Below are positions 25,151-31,825 of a DNA stretch of 31,825 nt, one piece after another. Under the pieces are notes generated by a model. The model did not search any database. It saw only the letters and a list, made by a program, of their open reading frames with translations, and had not been told where the DNA came from. The DNA is from an uncultured Dechloromonas sp. (GTDB taxonomy: Bacteria; Pseudomonadota; Gammaproteobacteria; Burkholderiales; Rhodocyclaceae): positions 1-31,825 of the forward strand of contig CALKUR010000174.1 in NCBI GenBank assembly GCA_937996725.1, written 5' to 3'. The first letter of the stretch is position 1. Every line of letters starts with the position of its first letter. A program made the position numbers and the translations under genes.

Positions 25151-25209
25151 CCAGTACAGCGTATTACCGTCGTAACGTTTCCGCATTCAAGTTCATCGCA
25201 GGTGTTTCC

Positions 25210-26487
25210 ATGAAAATTCTCGTTGTCGGCTCCGGAGGTCGTGAGCATGCCTTGGCCTGGAAATTGGCACAGTCTTCCGGCGTCACCAAAGTCTACGTCG
25301 CACCGGGCAACGCCGGCACCGCGCGTGAACCCGCACTTGAGAATCTGCCGATCACCGATATCAACGCCTTGGCGGATTTCGCCGCCCAGAACGCCATTCA
25401 TTTAACGGTCGTTGGCCCCGAAGCACCGCTGGCGGCCGGCATTGTTGATGTGTTCCGCGCCCGCGGCCTAAAAATCTTTGGTCCAACCAAGGCTGCTGCC
25501 CAACTGGAAAGCTCGAAAGATTTCGCCAAGCGTTTCATGGCGCGTCACAATATTCCGACGGCTGGCTTTGAAACTTTTACGGATGCCGCTGCTGCGCACG
25601 ATTACGTGAATCGTCGTGGCGCACCGATCGTCATTAAAGCCGATGGTCTCGCTGCCGGCAAAGGCGTGGTCGTTGCCCTGTCGCTCGATGAAGCCCACGC
25701 GGCAATCGACGACATGCTCTCGGGCAATAAACTCGGCAGTGCCGGTGCCCGCGTCGTGATTGAAGATTTTCTCGATGGCGAAGAGGCCAGTTTCATCGTT
25801 TTGGTCGATGGCAAGAACGTCCTGCCGATGGCGAGCAGCCAGGATCACAAACGCATTGGCGATGGCGACACCGGCCCAAACACGGGCGGCATGGGTGCCT
25901 ATTCACCCGCCCCAGTCGTCACACCAGAAGTGCACGCCAAAGTCATGCGTGACATCATCATGCCGACCGTACAGGGCATGGAAGCCGATGGCATCCCATT
26001 TACCGGATTCCTCTACGCCGGTCTGATGATCGGTAAGGATGGTTCAGTTAAGACCCTGGAATTTAATGCCCGCATGGGCGATCCGGAAACTCAGCCGATC
26101 ATGATGCGCCTGAAGTCCGACGCGGTCACCATGTTTGAGCATGCTATCGCTGGCACGTTGAACAAGGCGGATACCGAATGGGATCGCCGCGTTGCGCTAG
26201 GTATCGTGCTGGCTGCTCAGAACTACCCGGAAACGCCGCGCAAGGGCGACATGATTCACGGTCTGCCCATAGGGAATTCGGCGGGGGAAGATGCCCACGT
26301 GTTCCATGCCGGCACGACGGATGAGAACGGCCAGGTTGTCACCAACGGCGGCCGCGTCCTGTGCGTTACCGCCCTTGGCGAAAACGTCGCTCAGGCACAA
26401 AAGCGCGCACGCGAGGTTGTGGACACGATCCGCTTCGATGGCATGCAGTACCGCAAGGATATTGGCTACCGCGCCATCAACCGCTAA
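25210..26487 (+). CDS. purD: Phosphoribosylamine-glycine ligase
   Basis: PurD joins glycine to phosphoribosylamine with ATP, the second step of purine synthesis. The 425-residue protein starts with MKILVVGSGGREHALAWKL, followed by the ATP-grasp domain with IKADGLAAGKGVVV (about 138-151), SSQDHKRIGDGDTGPNTGGM (about 211-230) and EFNARMGDPETQP (about 283-295). AGGTG at 25200-25204 supports the ATG at 25210; the frame is open farther upstream, but that extension is not family-like. It lies 59 bases after pagP and 13 bases before hemF on the same strand. The purD-hemF pairing is common in betaproteobacteria. Confidence 0.98.
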   Translation: MKILVVGSGGREHALAWKLAQSSGVTKVYVAPGNAGTAREPALENLPITDINALADFAAQNAIHLTVVGPEAPLAAGIVDVFRARGLKIFGPTKAAAQLESSKDFAKRFMARHNIPTAGFETFTDAAAAHDYVNRRGAPIVIKADGLAAGKGVVVALSLDEAHAAIDDMLSGNKLGSAGARVVIEDFLDGEEASFIVLVDGKNVLPMASSQDHKRIGDGDTGPNTGGMGAYSPAPVVTPEVHAKVMRDIIMPTVQGMEADGIPFTGFLYAGLMIGKDGSVKTLEFNARMGDPETQPIMMRLKSDAVTMFEHAIAGTLNKADTEWDRRVALGIVLAAQNYPETPRKGDMIHGLPIGNSAGEDAHVFHAGTTDENGQVVTNGGRVLCVTALGENVAQAQKRAREVVDTIRFDGMQYRKDIGYRAINR

Positions 26488-26500
26488 GAAACACACCACC

Positions 26501-27433
26501 ATGTCCGGCCAAGCAGGTACGCAGCGCTCTCAGATGGTCGAAAGCTATTTGCGCGGCCTGCAGCAACGCATTGTCGATGCCCTGTCTGCCCTGGATGGGC
26601 AAGCGTTCCGAAAAGATAGTTGGACCCGACCTGCTGGCGGGGGGGGTATCTCCTGCCTGATCGAAGAAGGCAACCTGATTGAGCGCGGTGGCGTCAATTT
26701 CTCGCACGTCATGGGCGAGCAGTTGCCACCTTCCGCTTCGGCACACCGCGCCGAGCTGGCAGGGCGCCCATACGAAGCCATGGGGGTCTCGCTGGTCATG
26801 CACCCGCGCAATCCCTACTGCCCGACGGTGCATATGAATGTGCGCTATTTCGTCGCGCATCCGCCGAAGGGCCAACCCGATGCCGCGCCTGTTTTCTGGT
26901 TTGGCGGCGGCATGGATCTCACACCCTACTACGGCTTTCATGAAGACGCCGTACACTTTCACAAGGCATGCCGGGAGGCACTCACGGCCCATGGTGCGGA
27001 TTACTACCCACGTTTCAAAACCTGGTGCGACCAGTACTTTTTTCTCAAACACCGCAATGAAGCCCGCGGTGTTGGCGGCGTTTTCTACGACGACCTGAAC
27101 GAACCCGGTTTTGACGCGAGCTTTGCGCTCACCCGATCGGTGGGCGATGCCTTTATCGATGCCTACGTCCCCATCCTGCAACGCCGACACAATATGCCCT
27201 GGGGCGAACGCGAACGGGATTTCCAGGCCTATCGCCGTGGGCGCTATGTGGAATTCAATCTCGTCTACGACCGCGGCACGCTCTTTGGTCTACAGTCTGG
27301 CGGTCGTACTGAATCGATTCTGATGTCGATGCCGCCGATCGTGAAGTGGCGCTATGACTGGCAGCCAGAGCCAGGTTCAGCAGAGGCAACCCTCTATACC
27401 GACTTTTTACCGCACCGGAATTGGCTCGCCTAA
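26501..27433 (+). CDS. hemF: Oxygen-dependent coproporphyrinogen III oxidase
   Basis: HemF decarboxylates two propionates of coproporphyrinogen III with O2, giving protoporphyrinogen IX for haem synthesis, and it implies aerobic growth. The 310 residues include the family glycine cluster AGGGGISC (45-52), GVNFSHVMGEQLP, the signature FWFGGGMDLTPYYGF (about 139-153), the FKTWCDQYFFLKHRNE block, GVGGVFYDDLNE (about 191-202) and the closing GGRTESILMSMPP. The ATG at 26501 fits the family length; the frame is open upstream inside purD. A run of eight G (26639-26646) encodes the glycine cluster. The gene converges on hemY with 6 bases between stops. Confidence 0.97.
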   Translation: MSGQAGTQRSQMVESYLRGLQQRIVDALSALDGQAFRKDSWTRPAGGGGISCLIEEGNLIERGGVNFSHVMGEQLPPSASAHRAELAGRPYEAMGVSLVMHPRNPYCPTVHMNVRYFVAHPPKGQPDAAPVFWFGGGMDLTPYYGFHEDAVHFHKACREALTAHGADYYPRFKTWCDQYFFLKHRNEARGVGGVFYDDLNEPGFDASFALTRSVGDAFIDAYVPILQRRHNMPWGERERDFQAYRRGRYVEFNLVYDRGTLFGLQSGGRTESILMSMPPIVKWRYDWQPEPGSAEATLYTDFLPHRNWLA

Positions 27434-27439
27434 GGCGGC

Positions 27440-28324
27440 TTAGCGTTTTTGTGCGTCGATAAATTCGCGCGCCTTGGCTGTCCACGAATCCGCCGTCATC
27501 CGACTGAGCATGGCATCGGCAGCATCCAGCAAATCGGCATCGCATTCGGCATGCGGAATCTGCGTCAGATACATCGAGAAACGCTCTGAGTCACTGCGGT
27601 AATGCCGCAGGTTGCCCAAATGCGCTTGACGTCGACAACTCGCCAGGAAACCTTCGGAGAGACCATCACGTGCTTTGATCTCACGGACCTGCCACAACAC
27701 GTCTTCCCAGCGTTCGGTACCCAGCAGGGCGCGTAACTCAGTACGCAAGCTGGCCGTGCTTCTGCCCGGGCGCGACTGTTGATGTGCTAGGTTAAGAACT
27801 TGCAGCGCCGGTTCGTACTGGCGCCGCGCCACCAACATTTCTGCCTCTTGCTCCAGTCGTGCAGCACCCAGCGTTGCATCATCCGCATCCACGCGACCCA
27901 ACCAGACAGCCGCACGATCAGCGTCATCCAGGCCCTGCGCAGCGCGTGCTGCCAGAAGATCCGCGTAACCTGGCGCAAAGCTAAGCTTGCGCGCACGCTC
28001 AGCTGACTTGATGGCCATTTCAAAGCGGCCCTCCAGCAATAAACGCAATGCCGACAGAAAGGCCTGCTCTCCCTTACGTTGGCGGCGTAAGGCTCGAAAT
28101 CGCAGCAGACTCGCAGGCAAATGCAGCGCGCCCTGAATAAGCTTGAGCAATACCGCACCGGCAACCAGCGTGGCAATGATTGCCAGCACGAGAAAATTCA
28201 AGGACATTTCAACGCGCCAATCGGACAGCACAACCAACGCGTAACCATCGTTGCGCGCCATCAGATCGGCGATTACCACCGCTAGGGTACCCAGCCCCAG
28301 CCCCCAGATCAGCCACTTTCTCAT
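27440..28324 (-). CDS. hemY: HemY-like membrane TPR protein, C-terminally short
   Basis: This protein matches the proteobacterial HemY found at the end of hemCDXY operons, a membrane protein with tetratricopeptide-like helices and no proven role in haem synthesis (it is not the Bacillus protoporphyrinogen oxidase HemY). It has two membrane segments (about 4-22 and 43-68), then the HemY_N region with LHLPASLLRFRALRRQRKG (67-85) and helical repeats such as AAWLGRV-like and QYEPALQVLNLAHQQ blocks. The product is 294 residues, whereas relatives are about 390-400, and it stops soon after the point where the C-terminal TPR repeats should continue. The stop is 6 bases from the hemF stop, so a deletion at this junction is possible. 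It overlaps hemX by 4 bases. Confidence 0.88.
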   Translation of the reverse strand: MRKWLIWGLGLGTLAVVIADLMARNDGYALVVLSDWRVEMSLNFLVLAIIATLVAGAVLLKLIQGALHLPASLLRFRALRRQRKGEQAFLSALRLLLEGRFEMAIKSAERARKLSFAPGYADLLAARAAQGLDDADRAAVWLGRVDADDATLGAARLEQEAEMLVARRQYEPALQVLNLAHQQSRPGRSTASLRTELRALLGTERWEDVLWQVREIKARDGLSEGFLASCRRQAHLGNLRHYRSDSERFSMYLTQIPHAECDADLLDAADAMLSRMTADSWTAKAREFIDAQKR

Positions 28325-29454
28325 TGTGCCGATCCTTTCGTGGCGTCTTGCGTTTTAGGTTCTTGGGTTTTGACTGGTTCAGCGGTCGCGGGAGCCGTCT
28401 CCTGCGCCACGTCATCCTCAACGAGGGGTTCGCCCGTGAGTGCCGAACGTGCGGCAACTAACGCCCTATGGGTGTCTTCCAGACTCACAGCGGCTGGATC
28501 GATATTCAGCGCGCCCAGACGCTGCAGGATCGCCAGATCATCCTTGACCAAGGTATCGGCGGTATCGGCATATTTGGTGATCCAGGCCCGAGCCTGACTC
28601 AGCGTCTGCTGGTAGACGGCAGGGTTACGCATAATGAGTGCATGCCGCGCATCCAGAAGCAGCAGCCGCAGGCCTTGTTGTAGAAATACCCGCTGCTCCG
28701 GCGCAATCAGTCCGGCTTCGGCATGATCCAGACGCTGAACGCGAATCATGCTGCGAATCGTCTGCCAGATATCCTGGGCGATGGCGACAGTCAGCTGACG
28801 ACCGCGCTCGAGCAACGTGGTCGGCGCTGCCGTTTCAGCAGTCGCACTATTGGCCGCTGGCGTATCAGCCGGCACACGGCGATCCTGTACTAACGGCAAT
28901 TTGTCGATGCTCGCGATGACGGTATCGATATTTTCAACCGCAGCCCGCAGATCCAGCACCTGTTGCGATTTCAAGACAAGCAGATCACGGCCAATGGCTA
29001 AGCGGAGGGCCTGTGCGGCGGCGCCCGGTTGATTGGCCAGGCTGCGCTGTGCATTTTGCAAAGCGATGACCAAAGCTTTAGGGTTCCCGGTGCCCTGCCA
29101 GATCTGCCAACCCGCATCGATTTGTTGTTCGAGTCGCTCCAGACCCAGGAGTGCGCGCTCCTGCTGCAGGGTCTGTTGCATTTGCTGCACCTCGTCACGC
29201 AGACGTGTCTGATCAGCCATGGCGGCTTCTATTGCCGTCAATCGTCCATCCACGGTCGCAATCTGCCCTGCTTCGTTATCGAGCGTTTCCCCAAAACGCA
29301 CCGTGACCAATTGTTGAACGCCAAATCCGATAATCAACAACAGGCACAAAACCCATAGCCACCGTCCACCGAGCAAACGTCGGCGTTGTGCTGACCGCTG
29401 CTTCAGCGTCGGGACATCTTGCGGTTGTTGATCCGGCATCGGGGCGTCACTCAT
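28321..29454 (-). CDS. hemX: HemX-family membrane protein (uroporphyrin-III C-methyltransferase-like annotation)
   Basis: HemX is a bitopic inner-membrane protein encoded between hemD and hemY. It is often named uroporphyrin-III C-methyltransferase, but this sequence lacks any SAM-binding methyltransferase motif. The 377 residues have a Gln/Arg-rich cytoplasmic start, one membrane segment (about 31-50), a coiled-coil stretch (about 58-110, Glu/Gln/Leu rich) and an alpha-helical periplasmic domain with LRLLLLDARHALIMRN near its end. A low-complexity tail rich in Pro, Glu, Thr and Lys (about 345-377) closes it. It follows hemD by 16 bases and its end overlaps hemY by 4 bases (ATGA). Its role is unknown; a scaffold for haem enzymes has been suggested for the family. 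Confidence 0.9.
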   Translation of the reverse strand: MSDAPMPDQQPQDVPTLKQRSAQRRRLLGGRWLWVLCLLLIIGFGVQQLVTVRFGETLDNEAGQIATVDGRLTAIEAAMADQTRLRDEVQQMQQTLQQERALLGLERLEQQIDAGWQIWQGTGNPKALVIALQNAQRSLANQPGAAAQALRLAIGRDLLVLKSQQVLDLRAAVENIDTVIASIDKLPLVQDRRVPADTPAANSATAETAAPTTLLERGRQLTVAIAQDIWQTIRSMIRVQRLDHAEAGLIAPEQRVFLQQGLRLLLLDARHALIMRNPAVYQQTLSQARAWITKYADTADTLVKDDLAILQRLGALNIDPAAVSLEDTHRALVAARSALTGEPLVEDDVAQETAPATAEPVKTQEPKTQDATKGSAQ

Positions 29455-29470
29455 GGGATCTCCGTTCTAT

Positions 29471-30280
29471 TCAGGCGAGGTTATCTTCATTATACGTTTG
29501 CAAATAGCGCAACATGCCGGCATCACCCCCATCGCTGACAGCGACGTGCGAGAAGCCCAACTGGCGGGCAGTCTCGGCAATACGTGGGTGCGGTGCAAGA
29601 AGTGGGCAGTGCTTCAATGTTGCGGCCAGCTCAGCGTCGCCGGAAGACATGATGCCTTGCAAGGACTCACTACTACTAATGAGTAACGTGCCGGGCGCAG
29701 CCCCATCGCGCTCACCCTCGGCCAGCCATGTCTTTAGATTCTGTAGTGCCGCCGGATGCAGGTAGCGCTGATAGACGGCCACCTCATCCACCCGGGCACC
29801 GCGATCACGTAATGACTGCGCCAAAAAATCCCGACCGCCTTCACCCCGGATCAGTGCAAAGGCCTGCCCCTGACACAGATCCGCTTGAAAGAAGGCTTCC
29901 GCCAGCAAGCCCTCAGAATCGAAGCGGCTGGCTGGGTGCACGACTTGCGGGATACCGTGGGCTTTCAAAACGTCCGCCGTACCTGGACCAATCGTTGCTG
30001 CCACGACTAAATTCGGCCAACCATTGGGATGCGTCGCCGAGAGCATTGGCCAGGCCACGTTGACGGCATTAGCACTAATAAAAATGCACGCTCGGTAGCA
30101 GTCCAGTTGCCCGGCAATTTTTGCCAATCCCGAAAGATCATCCGCCGGTTTGATGGCCAGAAAAGGAATATGTTGCGCACGACCCCCGAGCTTGCGAATC
30201 CCTTCCACGAGTCGGTCACCTTGGCCTTCTGGCCGCGTCACCAGAAAACGTTTGCCGCTCAGAGGTTGTTGCGGCAACAC
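29471..30280 (-). CDS. hemD: Uroporphyrinogen-III synthase
   Basis: HemD closes hydroxymethylbilane to uroporphyrinogen III with inversion of ring D. The family is poorly conserved. Here the two-lobe pattern is recognisable: FLVTRPEGQGDRLVEGI near the start, FISANAVNVAWPML, VVAATIGPGTADVLKAHGI, FALIRGEGGRDFLAQSLRDRG, VDEVAVYQRY and the late AETARQLGFSHVAVS. The frame has no ATG in a sensible place. GTG 30280, five bases after the hemC stop, gives 269 residues; TTG 30277 is next, and the longer frame inside hemC is rejected because it is basic and not family-like. Context between hemC and hemX supports the call. Confidence 0.93.
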   Translation of the reverse strand: MLPQQPLSGKRFLVTRPEGQGDRLVEGIRKLGGRAQHIPFLAIKPADDLSGLAKIAGQLDCYRACIFISANAVNVAWPMLSATHPNGWPNLVVAATIGPGTADVLKAHGIPQVVHPASRFDSEGLLAEAFFQADLCQGQAFALIRGEGGRDFLAQSLRDRGARVDEVAVYQRYLHPAALQNLKTWLAEGERDGAAPGTLLISSSESLQGIMSSGDAELAATLKHCPLLAPHPRIAETARQLGFSHVAVSDGGDAGMLRYLQTYNEDNLA

Positions 30281-30285
30281 GATAT

Positions 30286-31221
30286 TCAGACCGATGGTTG
30301 ATTCAGTTGCGCGATGAGTGCGTCCGCACCTTCGGCCAGCAGGCGTTCGGCCAGTGCCGTGCCGAGTACCTCGGCGTCGACCCAGAGGCCACGACACTCC
30401 CCCGCAACGATCTGTGTGCCATCGACGGAAGCAACGAGCCCGCGCAGCCAGAACTGCTGATGCGCTTCGCCGATGGCAAAGCCGGCGATGGGCAAATGGC
30501 AGCTACCGCCCAATCGACGCGAAAACGCCCGCTCTGCGCGCACACAGGCCGAGGTTTCGGCATCGGCCAAACCATCTGCGATTTTCTGGTTATCGGGTTG
30601 ACCGTCACAAATCTCGATGCCCAAGGCACCCTGACCCGGTGCCGGCAACATGTCGGCCGGATCAATACGTGTCCGGATCCGATCGGCCAATCCGAGCCGC
30701 ACCAAGCCAGCGGCCGCCAGAATAATGGCGTCATACTCTCCGGCATCCAGCTTTTTGAGTCGGGTATCCAGGTTTCCCCGTAGCGGTTTGATGACCAGGT
30801 GTGGAAATTTCGCCCGCAGCTGTGCCTCACGCCGCAGGCTAGAAGTGCCCACCACGGCACCCGCCGGCAGATCCGACAGGCTGTGATGGCGCGTGCTGAC
30901 AAAGGCATCCCGCGGATCTTCCCGCGCGCTGATCGCCGCGAGCACAAAACCTTCAGGCATCTCCATCGGTACATCTTTCATTGAATGCACCGCTAAATCT
31001 GCACGCCCTTCGGCCATGGCAACTTCCAGCTCCTTGATAAAGAGCCCTTTACCACCGATGGCGGCCAGCGGGCGATCCAGAATCTGGTCACCCCGGGTCG
31101 TCATGCCCAGAATCTGCACAGCACGATCCGGATTCTGAGCCTGCAAGCGGCTTTGGACATGCTCGGCCTGCCACATGGCCAGTCGGGATTCACGGGATGC
31201 GATAACGAGGGGTTTGGACAT
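30286..31221 (-). CDS. hemC: Hydroxymethylbilane synthase (porphobilinogen deaminase)
   Basis: HemC links four porphobilinogens into hydroxymethylbilane on a covalent dipyrromethane cofactor. The 311-residue protein shows IASRESRLAMWQAEHV (7-22), GGKGLFIKELE (56-66), the catalytic Asp83 in HSMKDVP (79-85), TSSLRREAQL (126-135), the LRGNLDTRLKKL block (147-158), PGQGALGIE (195-203), and the cofactor-binding Cys241 in GGSCHLPIAG (238-247). Cys241 and Asp83 are each one below the E. coli numbers. It is the first gene of the minus-strand hemC-hemD-hemX-hemY run and is divergent from argH, an arrangement conserved in beta- and gammaproteobacteria. Confidence 0.98.
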   Translation of the reverse strand: MSKPLVIASRESRLAMWQAEHVQSRLQAQNPDRAVQILGMTTRGDQILDRPLAAIGGKGLFIKELEVAMAEGRADLAVHSMKDVPMEMPEGFVLAAISAREDPRDAFVSTRHHSLSDLPAGAVVGTSSLRREAQLRAKFPHLVIKPLRGNLDTRLKKLDAGEYDAIILAAAGLVRLGLADRIRTRIDPADMLPAPGQGALGIEICDGQPDNQKIADGLADAETSACVRAERAFSRRLGGSCHLPIAGFAIGEAHQQFWLRGLVASVDGTQIVAGECRGLWVDAEVLGTALAERLLAEGADALIAQLNQPSV

Positions 31222-31287
31222 AACGATTGATCAATGCAAATTCCAGGGGCGCAACGCCCGCACGAGTGCAATCCTAGCACGCGCCAT

Positions 31288-31302
31288 CCCTTATAATACG
31301 GG
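31288..31302 (+). promoter_or_regulatory. Promoter -10 region of argH
   Basis: TATAAT (31292-31297) lies between CCC (31288-31290) and GGG (31300-31302), 34 bases before the argH ATG. No strong -35 box is seen. The complementary strand reads TATTAT over nearly the same bases, so a shared element for hemC is possible. Confidence 0.6.
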
Positions 31303-31331
31303 CTCCCCAGCCACTCTTGCGACTCATCAAC

Positions 31332-31514
31332 ATGTCTGCCAACGAAAAGACCCCTGCTTCCACGCCCTATACCTGGGCCGGCCGCTTTGACGAGCCGATG
31401 TCGGAACTCGTGAAGCGCTACACCGCCTCGGTCGATTTCGACCAGCGCATGTGGCGACAGGATATCCGGGGGTCGCTCGCCCACGCAAAGATGCTGGCGA
31501 AGCAGGGCATCATC
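31332..31514 (+). CDS. argH: Argininosuccinate lyase, N-terminal fragment
   Basis: ArgH splits argininosuccinate into arginine and fumarate. Only about the first 61 residues are present: TWAGRFDEPMSELVKRYTAS (14-33) and DIRGSLAHAKMLAKQG (44-59) are the standard ArgH N-terminal blocks, which form part of the substrate pocket. The position divergent from hemC is the conserved one. From roughly codon 62 the frame continues, but the sequence no longer resembles ArgH; the rest of this ~460-residue enzyme is missing. The exact point of departure is uncertain by several codons, because the ArgH text usually runs on as GII followed by an acidic helix. Confidence 0.9.
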
Positions 31515-31825
31515 GCCGCGCTGGTGCTCAACGCGGCGACGTTCGCCGGGTCCGCCGCGCTGCTGGTGACCAACCTCGCGCTCGGCATCCTGAACAAGGC
31601 GGCACCGCAGCTGAACCTGTTCGGCATCGGCTTCCCGGTCACGCTGGGCGTGGGCCTGCTCGCAGCCGCGGCCCAGGCCGCCGGTCCGGTGACGCTGCTC
31701 ATCGGCGTGCTGTTCGGCCTCGCGATGGACTACCAGGTGTTCCTCGTCTCGCGCATGCGCGAGGAGTGGGAGCACACCGATGACAACGCGGCTTCCATTC
31801 GTCGCGGACTCGCAGGCTCCGGTCG
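31515..31825 (+). other. GC-rich in-frame tail: FliR-like then MMPL-like segments (probable chimeric contig end)
   Basis: The argH frame stays open to the window end, but the protein changes identity. Residues about 78-112 (31563-31667) read LALGILNKAAPQLNLFGIGF and on, matching the C-terminal part of the flagellar export protein FliR. Residues about 119-164 (31686-31825) read GVLFGLAMDYQVFLVSRMRE and on, matching the conserved block of RND-type MMPL transporters of the actinobacterial kind. Residues 62-77 are hydrophobic and unassigned. Base composition rises sharply: 31621-31680 has 47 G/C of 60, against 33 of 60 at 25561-25620. Three unrelated proteins in one frame is not a known gene, so an assembly chimera is most likely. 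Confidence 0.75.

Noticed and set aside
25126..25209. Upstream extension of the purD frame
   Set aside because: PurD proteins begin MKxLVVGSGGREH, which fits ATG 25210 with an AGGTG ribosome binding site; the extension overlaps the pagP stop.
26291..26500. Upstream extension of the hemF frame into purD
   Set aside because: Arg/Ser-rich out-of-frame reading of purD; ATG 26501 gives normal HemF length.
26477..27190. Minus-strand open frame (237 codons) opposite hemF
   Set aside because: Antisense to a clear HemF gene, with no family resemblance.
28321..29454. HemX as a true uroporphyrin-III methyltransferase
   Set aside because: No SAM-binding or CobA/CysG-type motif is visible; the protein is a single-pass coiled-coil membrane protein.
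31101..31775. Minus-strand open frame (224 codons) across the hemC start, argH and the GC-rich tail
   Set aside because: It spans the suspected chimeric joins and opposes argH; His/Arg/Glu-rich text is typical of GC-rich antisense frames.

Overview
The window reads as chromosomal core DNA from a Gram-negative proteobacterium, most likely a betaproteobacterium. The pointers are the order trxB / ftsK-lolA-rarA-serS, the lptD-surA-pdxA-rsmA run divergent from amgK-murU, pepP-ubiH-dusB-fis-purH, purD next to hemF, hemC-hemD-hemX-hemY divergent from argH, and a short 80-residue Fis. Outer-membrane functions (LolA, SurA, LptD, PagP) confirm a lipopolysaccharide-bearing envelope. Gammaproteobacteria such as Pseudomonas share several of these blocks, so the class is an inference. 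No prophage, insertion sequence, CRISPR array, toxin-antitoxin pair or defence gene was seen, and no non-coding stretch exceeds 300 bases.

Layout. 1-71 is the tail of an unidentified gene, followed by a secreted cupin protein, a hairpin terminator, and tRNA-Ser(CGA) on the minus strand with its promoter. 794-2380 is mltF. 2387-7979 is a minus-strand operon, ftsK-lolA-rarA-serS. From a shared intergenic region, trxB, a small membrane-anchored protein and xth run on the plus strand to 10423. 10436-16893 is the minus-strand lptD-surA-pdxA-rsmA run. Divergent from it, amgK-murU-pepP-ubiH-like (17037-21392) and dusB-fis-purH-pagP-purD-hemF (21513-27433) run on the plus strand. hemC-hemD-hemX-hemY (31221 down to 27440) converges on hemF. 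argH begins at 31332.

How the genes work together. Envelope assembly is the main theme: LolA ferries lipoproteins, SurA chaperones LptD, LptD inserts LPS, PagP can palmitoylate lipid A, MltF trims murein, and AmgK/MurU recycle murein sugars. The second theme is biosynthesis: IMP (PurH, PurD), tetrapyrrole (HemC, HemD, HemF), pyridoxal phosphate (PdxA), ubiquinone (UbiH-like) and arginine (ArgH). RNA and DNA upkeep is covered by SerS, tRNA-Ser, RsmA, DusB, RarA, FtsK and Xth.

The strangest part is the last ~310 bases. argH stays in frame after about codon 61, but the protein turns into a piece that looks like the flagellar export protein FliR and then a piece that looks like an actinobacterial-type MMPL transporter, and base composition becomes much richer in G+C. 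This is best read as a chimeric contig end. Other points worth attention are a HemY that is about 100 residues short, a pagP gene inside a purine operon, an LptD with two large low-complexity insertions and only two mature cysteines, and 7-8 base homopolymer runs near the 5' ends of amgK, pepP and hemF. I did not find a convincing new biological system.
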